From: Actinomycetes bacterium
Lineage (GTDB): Bacteria > Actinomycetota > Acidimicrobiia > Acidimicrobiales > RAAP-2
Assembly (NCBI GenBank): GCA_021786095.1
Contig: JAJYNX010000109.1
Location: 1 to 45,940 of the forward strand
DNA: 45,940 bases
Reading direction: 5' to 3'
Below are positions 16,657 through 24,736 of this stretch, one piece after another; position 1 is the stretch's first letter, and each line of letters begins with the position of its first letter. Under the pieces are notes generated by a model. The model searched no databases, was not told the origin of the DNA, and was given only the letters and a program-made list of their open reading frames with translations. A program made the position numbers and the translations under genes.

Positions 16657-18054
16657 ATGATCCACGTCGAGGAGGTCGACACCCTGACCCTGGGAGCCGG
16701 TGGCGGCGCCTACCCGGCCGGCTTCGCGCTGGCTCGCGCGGGCCAGCGCGTCGTGATGGTCGACCCCAAGGGGGTGACCAGTGGCAACTGCCTGGCCGAG
16801 GGCTGCGTGCCCTCCAAGGCGGTCTTCGAGGCCGTGGAGCTGCACCGGCGCCTGTCCGGACCGGTGGGGCGCGCCGCCGGCGGACTCGGCGGTTCGCCCG
16901 ACTACGGCGCGATCGTCGCCTGGAAGGACGGCGTCCAGCGCCGGCGCTACGCCCAGCACGATCGCGAGCTGGCCGCGACCCCCACGCTGCGCCTGGAGGC
17001 GGGGACCGGGCGACTGGTGGACCCGCACACCGTCGACGTGACGACGGAGGACGGCGTGCACCGGTACCGGGCGTCCTCGATCATCCTGGCGACCGGGGCC
17101 GACGTGTACGTGCCACCCCTGGAGGGGGCGGAGTTGTGCGTCACCAGTCGTGACCTGTTCGCCCTCGAGCCGTCGGTGACTGCTCTGCCAGCGCGTCTGG
17201 CCGTGATCGGCGGCGGCTACGTCGGGCTCGAGGTGGCCTGCATGTACCGGGCGCTCGGCGTCGAGGTCACGGTGATCGAGGCGCTGCCCACGCTGCTCGC
17301 GGGGATGGACCCCGACTTCGTGGCCCTGATCGCGGCGGGCCTCGATCCCGCGATCACGCTGCACCTGTCGTCGCCGGTTCGTCGCGTGACGCGCGTCGAG
17401 GGGGGACTGCGCGTGCACGTGGCCCGCGACGGGGAGGAGACCACCGTCGACGCCGACATGGTGCTGTTGGCGGTCGGTCGCCGCCCGGTGCTGGCGGAGG
17501 GGGCGAGCGAGCTGGGACTCGCCCTGAGCGGCCACGGTCTCGCGGTCGACCCCGCGATGCGAGTGCCCGGCCACGCGCACCTCTACGCACCCGGTGACGT
17601 GAACGGCCGTTCGATGCTCTTCCACTCGGCGGTGCGCCAGTCGATGGTGGCGGCCCACAACATCCTGGCGGGGAATCGGGCGGTCGACCGCGTGGACTTC
17701 GACGCGGTGCCGGCCACGGTGTTCACAACACCGTCGGGGGCGTTCGTCGGGCTCACCCGCGCCAGCGGGGCCGCGCGCGGCGTCGACCTCGTCGAGGCGG
17801 CCTACTCCTTCGAGGAGGACTCGCGGGCCCAGATCCTCGGCGAGACCGACGGGGAGATCCGGCTCTTCTTCGATCCCGGGAGCCTGCGTCTGCGCGGTGG
17901 CTGGGTGGTGGGCGTCGACGCCGCCCAGCTGATCGGGCAGATCGGGACGGCGACGGCCGCCGGGCTGAGCGCCTACGACCTCGCCCGCTTCGCCGATCAG
18001 CACCCGATGGCGGCCGAGGGCCTCGACCGCGCCGCGAGGTCCCTGGTCGGCTGA
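16657..18054 (+). CDS. Dihydrolipoamide-dehydrogenase-like FAD/NAD oxidoreductase
   Basis: 465 residues, class I pyridine nucleotide-disulfide reductase. FAD loop LTLGAGGGAYPAG (12-22 region), redox cysteines Cys45 and Cys50 in NCLAEGCVPSK, NAD-binding GGGYVGLEVACMY, second FAD motif YAPGDVNG, and a C-terminal catalytic dyad His449/Glu454 (HPMAAE). All residues for disulfide reduction are present, so it should oxidise a dihydrolipoyl group or a similar dithiol with NAD. No E1 or E2 gene is nearby, so the partner is unknown. I chose ATG 16657, preceded by a GAAGGCGAGG site; an in-frame extension to 16588 has no family similarity. It converges with the CAP-like gene, 13 bases between stops. Confidence 0.85.
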   Translation: MIHVEEVDTLTLGAGGGAYPAGFALARAGQRVVMVDPKGVTSGNCLAEGCVPSKAVFEAVELHRRLSGPVGRAAGGLGGSPDYGAIVAWKDGVQRRRYAQHDRELAATPTLRLEAGTGRLVDPHTVDVTTEDGVHRYRASSIILATGADVYVPPLEGAELCVTSRDLFALEPSVTALPARLAVIGGGYVGLEVACMYRALGVEVTVIEALPTLLAGMDPDFVALIAAGLDPAITLHLSSPVRRVTRVEGGLRVHVARDGEETTVDADMVLLAVGRRPVLAEGASELGLALSGHGLAVDPAMRVPGHAHLYAPGDVNGRSMLFHSAVRQSMVAAHNILAGNRAVDRVDFDAVPATVFTTPSGAFVGLTRASGAARGVDLVEAAYSFEEDSRAQILGETDGEIRLFFDPGSLRLRGGWVVGVDAAQLIGQIGTATAAGLSAYDLARFADQHPMAAEGLDRAARSLVG

Positions 18055-18067
18055 GCCGAGGAGCTGG

Positions 18068-18985
18068 CTACGGGTGGGCCGCGACGTTCGCGTGGCTCGC
18101 GGGAGCGCCGGGTTGGCCGGAGGTGAAGTACGCCAGCTCCTCGCGCCACGAGAAGACGACCGCGGCGGGCCGGCCCGCGGGCCGCGCGACCAGGTCCACG
18201 TAGGAGGCGCCCGCGGTACGCGCGGCGCGCGGCGCGTAGGCGGCGCCCATCTCGCAGTCGTGACAGTACGCGCCCACGCCCCCGAGGCGCGCGAGCTCGT
18301 CGCCCAGCAGTGCGTCGCGGTGGCGCCAGCAGCCCGGTGCGCCCGGCGCGGTGCAGGCCAGGTTGGCGGTGGCGCCGGCGCTACCGCCCCACCCGTCGTC
18401 GTAGATCCAGAGGTAGTCCGCGACGAGCGGTGAGTAGCCGGACGCCCACGCCCCGCCCCAGGTCACCGCGCGGTAGGAGCCGGTGCCGGTCGGGTCGGTG
18501 CCGCGTCGCGCCGCGCGCTGCGCCGCGGCGTCGAGCGAGGCGGTGAGCCCGAGGTAGGGGGGCAGGCCTCGATCGACCCGCTCGAGGTCGGCCAGGACGA
18601 AGAGCTGCTCGGCGACCGTGAGCCGCGCCCAGTTCGAGGGCAGCGCGAGAGGGGCCGCGCCGTCGAGGACGCTGGCGCGCGCCAGGGCGCGCGTCAGGAA
18701 CGACGTGCAGGCCTGATCAGCGTCGTTGGCGCGCGGGAAGGCGAGTCGCGACCCCACGCAGGGGTTGGCGCACGAGCCGTGACGCGACGTCGTCGCGGCG
18801 CAGTGACCAGCGGAGAAGAAGTTCGGCGAGGGTGCGATGTTGGCGCGCGGGTTGGCGAGCGGACTGGTCGTCGCGCGTGCCGGCGTCGCGGACGCGATCA
18901 GGGCCAGTGCGCTGAGCAGGACGACGGCGCCGCGACGGACTCGGCGATCGGGACGACCAGGGCCGCGGCGGGCGGGGACTAGCAC
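18068..18985 (-). CDS. Secreted CAP-like hypothetical protein
   Basis: About 305 residues from GTG 18985; a GTG at 19048 would add 21 residues. I chose the shorter form because it gives a normal basic n-region before the signal peptide helix GAVVLLSALALIASATPARA. The mature protein has several cysteines (including CHDCEMG) and a segment with LADLERVDRGLPPYLGLT followed by AAQRAARRG, like the first helices of CAP/SCP extracellular domains. A Gly/Trp-rich stretch (WGGAWASGYSPLVADYLWIY) follows, as CAP proteins show around their cleft. It is probably exported to the cell surface or medium. Function unknown. Confidence 0.65.
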   Translation of the reverse strand: MLVPARRGPGRPDRRVRRGAVVLLSALALIASATPARATTSPLANPRANIAPSPNFFSAGHCAATTSRHGSCANPCVGSRLAFPRANDADQACTSFLTRALARASVLDGAAPLALPSNWARLTVAEQLFVLADLERVDRGLPPYLGLTASLDAAAQRAARRGTDPTGTGSYRAVTWGGAWASGYSPLVADYLWIYDDGWGGSAGATANLACTAPGAPGCWRHRDALLGDELARLGGVGAYCHDCEMGAAYAPRAARTAGASYVDLVARPAGRPAAVVFSWREELAYFTSGQPGAPASHANVAAHP

Positions 18986-19186
18986 CCCCTCACGATAGGC
19001 GAGGCGGTCGGGGACGCTCGTCCGTCGGCGGAGAAGGGCCGAGACCACGGTGCGGCCGCGTCACGGAGAGTTCACCGGCCGCCCCCGCGCCCTTTCACCT
19101 CTGGTCACCCGCTCGCCGGGGTCGTCCGCTACTGTGAGCCTCGGCGCGCCACCGTGGCGGGCTGTGTTCCCGAGGGGGCAAGGTAC

Positions 19187-20341
19187 ATGGCATTGCAACG
19201 AACCAGGGTGGCACTCGTCGCGGGGGTCGCGGTGGCGAGCCTCGCCGCCGTGTCGATCCCGGCGCTCACCGGCAGCGCCGGTGCGGCGTCGGCGGTGAAC
19301 TGGGCGAAGGTGACCCACCTGACCAAGTCGGGCCCGACCTCGATGGCCGCGCTCGTGAAGGCGGCCAAGGCCGAGGGTCATCTGAACGTCATCGCGCTGC
19401 CGAACAACTGGGCGAACTACGGCAACATCATCAAGGACTTCCACAAGAAGTACGGCATCACGATCAACTCGGAGAACCCCGAGGGCTCGAGCGCCGAGGA
19501 GATCCAGGCGATCCAGCAGGACAAGGGCCGCTCGAGCGACCCCGACGTCATCGACGTGGGCACCAGTTACGCGGTGACGGCGAAGTCCGAGGGCCTGCTC
19601 GCCCCCTACAAGGTGTCGACCTGGGCGGCGATCCCGCCCGCGTTGAAGAATCCGGCCGGCTACTGGTTCGACGACTACGGCGGCTACGTGGCGATCGGGT
19701 GTGACACCAAGACCGTGAAGCACTGTCCGACGTCGCTTACGCAGATGCTCACCGAGACGGGCGCGCAGGGCTACAAAATTGGGATCAACAACAGCCCGCT
19801 CACCTCGAACTCGGCTCTCGCCGCGGTGCAGGCGGCGGCGATCGCCAACGGCGGCTCGCTGAACAACGTGGCGCCCGGTGTGAACTTCTTCGCGACGCTG
19901 AACAAGCACGGCGCCTTCGTGAACACGATCGCTGACGCCACGACGGCCGAGAACGGCTCGACCAACGTGATCCTGTGGTGGGACTACCTGATGGCCAACG
20001 GCGGCATCGCGCTGCCCGGCTGGAAGGTGACGATCCCGAGCGACGTGCTGCTCGGGGAGTCCTACACCCAGGCGATCAACGCGAGCGCCCCGGACCCGGC
20101 GGCCGCGCGCCTGTGGGAGGAGTTCCTCTACTCGCCCCAGGGCCAGAACCTCTGGCTGGCGGGTGGGGCTCGTCCGGTGGAGCAGGCGTACATGACGGCG
20201 CACGGCACCATCAACAAGGCGCTGCTCGCGAAGTTGCCGCCGCTGCCGAAGGGTCAGAAGCCCCAGTACCCGACGACGGCGCAGATCACGAAGGCCGCCG
20301 CCACGGTGAACAGCACCTGGGCGGCCAAGGTTGGCTCCTAG
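19187..20341 (+). CDS. ABC transporter substrate-binding protein (PotD/Fbp-like)
   Basis: 384 residues. A Sec-type signal peptide (about residues 1-34, ALVAGVAVASLAAVSIPAL) with no convincing lipobox, then a type II periplasmic-binding fold with NVIALPNNWANYG and DVIDVGTSYAVTAKSEGLLA. These resemble polyamine, iron and aminoethylphosphonate binding proteins. I chose ATG 19187 because a GAGGGGGCAAGG site precedes it; a longer in-frame start at 19154 would place residues before the signal peptide. It heads the operon with two permeases and an ATPase. Several Lys-rich patches and a Cys pair are visible, but the ligand cannot be read from the sequence. Confidence 0.87.
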   Translation: MALQRTRVALVAGVAVASLAAVSIPALTGSAGAASAVNWAKVTHLTKSGPTSMAALVKAAKAEGHLNVIALPNNWANYGNIIKDFHKKYGITINSENPEGSSAEEIQAIQQDKGRSSDPDVIDVGTSYAVTAKSEGLLAPYKVSTWAAIPPALKNPAGYWFDDYGGYVAIGCDTKTVKHCPTSLTQMLTETGAQGYKIGINNSPLTSNSALAAVQAAAIANGGSLNNVAPGVNFFATLNKHGAFVNTIADATTAENGSTNVILWWDYLMANGGIALPGWKVTIPSDVLLGESYTQAINASAPDPAAARLWEEFLYSPQGQNLWLAGGARPVEQAYMTAHGTINKALLAKLPPLPKGQKPQYPTTAQITKAAATVNSTWAAKVGS

Positions 20342-20355
20342 GAGAGTCGGACGTC

Positions 20356-21294
20356 GTGTCTCGTCGTGAGGCCGCTCTCTCGTCCCGTGGTGCTGCGGCG
20401 CCGCGAGACGAGAGAGCGGCGCCGTCGCGGTGGCGCCGCGCGCTGCGGCGCCTCGAGCCGGCGCTCGCGGTCTCGCCGTTCCTCGTCTACACCTTCCTGG
20501 GGCTGGGCATCCCCTCGCTGGCGGTCATCTACTACGCCTTTCACGGGGAGACCGGGGGCTGGAGCACGGCCAACATCGCCATCATCTGGCACGGGGATCA
20601 GGGGATCTTTCGCACCGGCTTCGTGAACAGCATCAAGTTGGGCCTCCTCTCGTCGATCATCCCCGGGGTCCTCGGCGTGTTCATCGCCTACGCGATCCAG
20701 ACGTCCAAGAGCCCGTTCCTCCAGCGCCTGACCTCGACGGCGTCGGGGGTGCTGGCGAACTTCGGGGGGATCAACCTGACCTTCATGTTCATCGCCACGC
20801 TGGGCTCGACGGGGATCCTTACCGCGTGGCTGCACGCCATCGGCATCAACCTGGCCACCATCGGCTTCAACCTCTACACCTTCTCGGGCGTGGCGGTGGT
20901 GTACATGTACTTCCAGCTTCCCCTCATGGTCCTCGTGATCACGCCCGCGCTGGGGGGGCTGAGAGCCTCGTGGCGCGAGGCGGCGGAGAATCTCGGCGCG
21001 TCGGCGTGGAGCTACTGGCGCCACGTGGGCATCCCCGTGCTGTTGCCCTCGATCCTGGGGGGGATGCTGCTGCTCTTCGGCAGCGCCTTCGCCGCCTACG
21101 CGACGGCGGAGTCGCTGACGTTGGGGCTCATCGCCCTGTCGCCGATCCAGATCGGCAACTTCCTCAACGGCAACGTCATCGCGGGCGAGACCCACGTGGG
21201 CTACGCGATCGCCTTCGGGATGCTGGTCATCCTGGCGGTGACGATGACCCTCTACAGCCTGGTTCGAAAGAGGGCGTCACGATGGCTCCGCTGA
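20356..21294 (+). CDS. ABC transporter permease (PotB/PhnU-like)
   Basis: 312 residues from GTG 20356 (TAGGAGAG just upstream). A charged N-terminal tail of about 40 residues is followed by six or so helices. The cytoplasmic EAA loop reads EAAENLGASAWSYWRHVGIP, which contacts the ATPase. It pairs with the next permease to form the membrane channel of the importer. It overlaps the second permease by 13 bases. Confidence 0.88.
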   Translation: MSRREAALSSRGAAAPRDERAAPSRWRRALRRLEPALAVSPFLVYTFLGLGIPSLAVIYYAFHGETGGWSTANIAIIWHGDQGIFRTGFVNSIKLGLLSSIIPGVLGVFIAYAIQTSKSPFLQRLTSTASGVLANFGGINLTFMFIATLGSTGILTAWLHAIGINLATIGFNLYTFSGVAVVYMYFQLPLMVLVITPALGGLRASWREAAENLGASAWSYWRHVGIPVLLPSILGGMLLLFGSAFAAYATAESLTLGLIALSPIQIGNFLNGNVIAGETHVGYAIAFGMLVILAVTMTLYSLVRKRASRWLR

Positions 21295-22145
21295 GCTCGG
21301 GCTCGGTCTTTGACGTCGCCCAGGTGGAGGACGAGGCCATCGCGCCCTACTCGTCGGGCCGACCGCGGCGCCGCGTGCGGTGGTGGCGTGGCGTCGTGCT
21401 GCTGCTGGCCGGCGCCTACTTCCTGATCCCGCTCTACGCCGGCCTCAAGTTCTCTCTGCAGGGCGTCAACGGTGGCTTCTCCTTCCTGGCCTTCCAAAAA
21501 CTGCCGTCCGCCCCCGGCTTCAGCGCGGCGCTGACCCTGTCGCTCAAACTGGCCGTCGCGACCATGGTCGTCTCGACCCTGCTGATGGTGCCGACCGCCA
21601 TCTACGTGCACGTCCGCCTGCCCCGGCTGAGGCGCATGATGGACGTGGTCACGATCCTGCCGATCGTGATCCCGCCCATCGTGCTGATCGTGGGGGTGCT
21701 CGGGGCCTTCCCCGAGTGGGCCAAGGCGTCGCCCTACCTGCTGAGCTTCATGTACGTGATTCTGGCAATGCCCTTTGTCTACCGCTCCCTCGACGCCGGC
21801 CTCGGGGCCATCGACCTCAAGACGCTCACCGAGGCGTCGCGCTCCCTCGGCGGCAACTGGTTCAAGACCATCTGGCGCGTCGTCCTGCCCAACATCCGCC
21901 CGGCCCTGCTCTCGGCCACGGTGCTGACCCTGGCGCTGGTGTTCGGCGAGTACACGATGGCGAGCCTCGACCTGTGGACGACGATCCCGGTGTGGATCAC
22001 CCAGTTCCAGGTGTCCTCGGACGGCCACATCCAGGTGGCGGCGTCGATGCTCGGCCTCGTCGGCACCTGGATCCTGCTGGTTCTTGTAGTATCGCTCGAT
22101 CGATCGCAGTCTCGTCGATCGCGCCGTCGCCAAGGAGCGTCATGA
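21282..22145 (+). CDS. ABC transporter permease (PotC/PhnV-like)
   Basis: 287 residues from ATG 21282. Membrane helices start near residue 32 (GVVLLLAGAYFLIPLYAG), and the EAA loop is EASRSLGGNWFKTIWRVVLP. The C-terminus after the last helix is basic (RSQSRRSRRRQ). Together with the previous permease it forms a heterodimeric channel of the polyamine/iron/phosphonate type. The stop overlaps the ATPase start by 4 bases (ATGA, 22142-22145). Confidence 0.88.
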   Translation: MAPLSSGSVFDVAQVEDEAIAPYSSGRPRRRVRWWRGVVLLLAGAYFLIPLYAGLKFSLQGVNGGFSFLAFQKLPSAPGFSAALTLSLKLAVATMVVSTLLMVPTAIYVHVRLPRLRRMMDVVTILPIVIPPIVLIVGVLGAFPEWAKASPYLLSFMYVILAMPFVYRSLDAGLGAIDLKTLTEASRSLGGNWFKTIWRVVLPNIRPALLSATVLTLALVFGEYTMASLDLWTTIPVWITQFQVSSDGHIQVAASMLGLVGTWILLVLVVSLDRSQSRRSRRRQGAS

Positions 22146-23260
22146 CCCTAGTGAAAGGGGCACCGGTGACCAACGCCGACGTCACGCCGTCCGCACCGAG
22201 CGGCGCGAGGGTCACGCTGGAGAACCTCGTTCGCACGTTCGGCAAGGTTCGCGCGCTGGACAACCTGAGCCTCACCATTGAGCCCGGCGAGTTCATGGCC
22301 CTCCTGGGCCCGTCGGGCTGCGGCAAGACGACCGCCCTGCGAGTGCTCGCCGGCTTTGAGCAGCTCGACGGCGGACGGGTGATCGTCGACGGCCAGGATC
22401 TCTCCGACGTGAACGCGCGTAAGCGTGACATGGGCATGGTCTTCCAGAGCTACTCGCTCTTTCCCAATATGAACGCACTCGACAACGTCGCTTTCGGCCT
22501 GCGCATGCGCGGCCAGTCGGCGAACGTGCGCCGACGCAAGGCGACCGAGCTGTTGGAGATGGTGGGTCTGGGCGACCAGAGCGCCAAGTATCCGCACCAG
22601 ATGTCGGGCGGCCAGCAGCAGCGCGTGGCTTTGGCCCGCGCCCTGGCCATTGAGCCGCGTGTCCTGCTGCTGGACGAGCCCCTGTCCGCTCTCGACGCCA
22701 TGGTCCGCGCGGAGCTGCGCGACCAGATCCGCGCGCTGCAGCAGCGCCTCGCGATCACCACGGTGTTCGTGACCCACGACCAGGAGGAGGTGCTCTCGAT
22801 GGCCGATCGGGTCTGCGTGATGTCCCACGGCACGATCGAACAGGTTGCCTCCCCGGCCGAGCTCTACGCCCGCCCGTCGACGGCCTTCGTGGCACAGTTC
22901 GTGGGGATCTCGAGTCGCGTGCCGGTGACCGTCGCGAATCACGAGGTCGTCGTCTTCGCCCAGCGCTGCCCCGTGCGCAGTGGGGAGGGGGAGTCGGTGA
23001 CCGGTGAGGCCGACGTGCTGCTGCGCCCCGAGGACATCGCGATCGAGCTCGATCCCGAGGGCGCGGGGTTCGTCACCCGCAAGAGCTTCCTCGGCGCGAT
23101 GACGCGTCTCGTCGTCCAGGTGGGCGAGGTCCCGGTCCGCGTGGACGTGCGCAGCGAGCGCGCCACCGAGATCGAGCTCGGCCAGCGTGTTCGTCCGAGC
23201 ATCATCGCGCGTGACGTGCTGGTGGCCCCGCGTCTGGCGAGCCCGAGCGCCCCGATCTAG
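22142..23260 (+). CDS. ABC transporter ATP-binding protein (PotA-like)
   Basis: 372 residues. Walker A GPSGCGKTT (56-64), Q-loop FQSYSLFPNM, signature MSGGQQQRVALARAL, Walker B VLLLDEPLSALDA and a THDQEE switch His. A C-terminal TOBE-like beta region (about residues 255-365) contains DVLLRPEDIAIE, usual for PotA, FbpC and PhnT ATPases. It powers import through the two preceding permeases. Start uncertain: ATG 22142 (used here, ATGA overlap) or GTG 22166. The substrate could be a polyamine, iron or 2-aminoethylphosphonate; a polyamine would fit the glutamyl ligase and aldehyde dehydrogenase at 33602-36324, but that is inference. Confidence 0.9.
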   Translation: MTLVKGAPVTNADVTPSAPSGARVTLENLVRTFGKVRALDNLSLTIEPGEFMALLGPSGCGKTTALRVLAGFEQLDGGRVIVDGQDLSDVNARKRDMGMVFQSYSLFPNMNALDNVAFGLRMRGQSANVRRRKATELLEMVGLGDQSAKYPHQMSGGQQQRVALARALAIEPRVLLLDEPLSALDAMVRAELRDQIRALQQRLAITTVFVTHDQEEVLSMADRVCVMSHGTIEQVASPAELYARPSTAFVAQFVGISSRVPVTVANHEVVVFAQRCPVRSGEGESVTGEADVLLRPEDIAIELDPEGAGFVTRKSFLGAMTRLVVQVGEVPVRVDVRSERATEIELGQRVRPSIIARDVLVAPRLASPSAPI

Positions 23261-23282
23261 GACGTTCGCGAAGCCGCGTCGC

Positions 23283-23298
23283 GCCCCACCCTCGGGGC
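23283..23298 (+). terminator. Short GC hairpin after the PotABCD-like operon
   Basis: GCCCC and GGGGC arms with a 6-base loop, 22 bases after the ATPase stop. Stem is only 5 bp and there is no T-tract, so this is a weak terminator candidate. Confidence 0.25.
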
Positions 23299-23399
23299 AC
23301 GTGACGCACGACAGCGAGCTCCTGGCCCAGTGAATAGGCTGTGGCTCCGTGGCGTCCGTCGAGTCGGCGGAGCCACCGGCCAGAGGCGGTGAAGAGCAA

Positions 23400-23948
23400 A
23401 TGTCGCGCACGTGGCTGTCGATCCGAGTCGACCTCGTCGAGGGCCACGGCGAGCCCGTCTGGCCCCGGCCGGGTCGCATCGTGGCCGCCGCGCGCACCCA
23501 CACCTTCGAGCAGTTGGCGGACGCCATCGACGACGCCTTCGCTCGGTGGGACCGGTCCCATCTCCAAGAGTTCACGTTGGCCGACCGGACGCGCCTCGGC
23601 TTCCCTGATCTCGACTGGGAGGTCGACGACGAGACGACCGCGGACTTCCGTCGCGTGACGCTGTCACGCCTCCGCGCCGGCGAGCAGTTCGTGTACGTGT
23701 TCGACCTCGGTGACGACTGGGCTCATCTGTGCACGGTCGGACCCGAGCGGATCGATCCCGTCACGACGCTCGGCATTCTCCCGGACCGCCCGCTGCCGTA
23801 CTGGGGGTGGGGCGACATTCCCGACCAGTACCGCCGCCGGTGGGACGGCGATGACGGAGAGTCGCCGCCGCCGGAGGATCCGGGACTCACGGACCTGCCG
23901 GCGCTGCGACCGGACTGGGGACCCGAGGGTCGCCGGCCGTGGCGGTGA
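23400..23948 (+). CDS. Plasmid pRiA4b ORF-3-like family protein
   Basis: 182 residues with features of the pRiA4b ORF-3 family: a beta-rich start (WLSIRVDLVEG), a FEQLADAIDDAF helix, LRAGEQFVYVFDLGDDWAH (the diagnostic YDFGDDW-like motif) and a C-terminal tail rich in Pro, Asp and Trp. The family is widespread on plasmids and chromosomes and its function is unknown. ATG 23400 follows a GGCGGTGAAGAG site; a longer frame to 23349 has no support. It stands alone between two transport operons. Confidence 0.8.
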   Translation: MSRTWLSIRVDLVEGHGEPVWPRPGRIVAAARTHTFEQLADAIDDAFARWDRSHLQEFTLADRTRLGFPDLDWEVDDETTADFRRVTLSRLRAGEQFVYVFDLGDDWAHLCTVGPERIDPVTTLGILPDRPLPYWGWGDIPDQYRRRWDGDDGESPPPEDPGLTDLPALRPDWGPEGRRPWR

Positions 23949-24595
23949 CCGTCCCCCTCGGCGCCCCTCGGTGCTCCTCCGAACCATCGGAGAGCCCAGG
24001 CGCCGCGTCGGGCCTCGAGTCGCTCACCGGCGTGGCCGCCGCCGATCGCGTGGGCCGGCCCTCGCTGAGTCACCTCCCGGTCGTCGAGCGCCAGCGCCCA
24101 GCGTTGACGTCGCCACGAGCCCCGGGCGAACAGGCGCTCGTCGCTCGTGTCCGTCCATCGCCGCGGCGAGGATCTCCTCGGCGACCGGCGTGACGTCCTC
24201 GACGCCCACGCCGACGTGCACCACGTCGCTGCTGGTGCCGCGTCTCGCGGACGAGCCCGTCGTCGTCACACCCCCTCGTCGACCTGACGTCACGCCAGCG
24301 CCCGGTCCCGGCACGGTCACCGCGGTGCGAGTGGTGGCCGACGAGGACCCTCCGGTGGCCCGACGACCCCTCTCGCGATCCCTGGTGAATCACGTCGAAC
24401 CCGCGGTCGAGAAACCAGCGGGGTAGCGGCGACGAGGCTGTCGTGCGACGACGACGTGTTCGAGGTCGAGGTCGGCGGCGACGCGGCGGACACGGTGGGG
24501 TGACGACTCACGTGATCGATCACCGGCTACGGAGCCGTTCGAGAGCCGTCGCGTCGATCGGCGCGACCCGTCCACCAACGGGGGAGGAGTTAATG

Positions 24596-24609
24596 CGAAA
24601 GCGCTTACG
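24596..24609 (+). promoter_or_regulatory. LacI-family operator, upstream site
   Basis: CGAAAGCGCTTACG: an imperfect palindrome centred on AAGCGCTT, with the central CG/GC typical of LacI-family sites. Its centre is 90 bases upstream of the second site. Confidence 0.5.
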
Positions 24610-24657
24610 AGTATTGCGAAGTTTCTAACATGCCTGATCACATCCACTATTGATGAC

Positions 24658-24686
24658 TTGACAGGGGGGCGACGCGTGACTACTTT
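24658..24686 (+). promoter_or_regulatory. lacI operon promoter
   Basis: A perfect TTGACA at 24658-24663, 17-base spacer, and TACTTT (3 of 6) at 24681-24686. The weak -10 overlaps the downstream LacI-type operator, the expected arrangement for repression by the regulator encoded just downstream. Confidence 0.55.
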
Positions 24687-24701
24687 GTAAGCGGTTACAA
24701 A
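24684..24701 (+). promoter_or_regulatory. LacI-family operator over the -10 region
   Basis: TTTGTAAGCGGTTACAAA: 16 of 18 positions are symmetric, with a central CG as in most LacI/CcpA-type operators. It overlaps the -10 box and lies 35 bases before the lacI GTG, suggesting autorepression and control of the whole dpp-GH1 run. Confidence 0.7.
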
Positions 24702-24736
24702 TCGGGTTCGGGTTCTGGTGGGGGCGAGGAGACGCA

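Larger units (their letters stand above)
23949..24736. other. 788-base stretch with no convincing gene, ending in the lacI promoter
   Basis: Several open frames on both strands compete here (for example 24024-24320 and 24070-24393 on the minus strand, 23939-24193 on the plus), none over 240 codons. Their products are Arg/Pro/Ser/Gly-rich and show no family I recognise. One minus-strand segment around 24140-24220 reads DVVHVGVGVEDVTPVAEE, which looks protein-like and might be a relic. The last 150 bases are AT-richer and hold the lacI regulatory region. I see no repeat array or RNA gene. Confidence 0.5.

Noticed and set aside
24024-24393. Two minus-strand frames as a possible gene in the 23949-24736 gap
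   Set aside because: They overlap in different frames, are Arg/Gly-rich and match no family I know. One short protein-like segment is not enough to call a gene or pseudogene.
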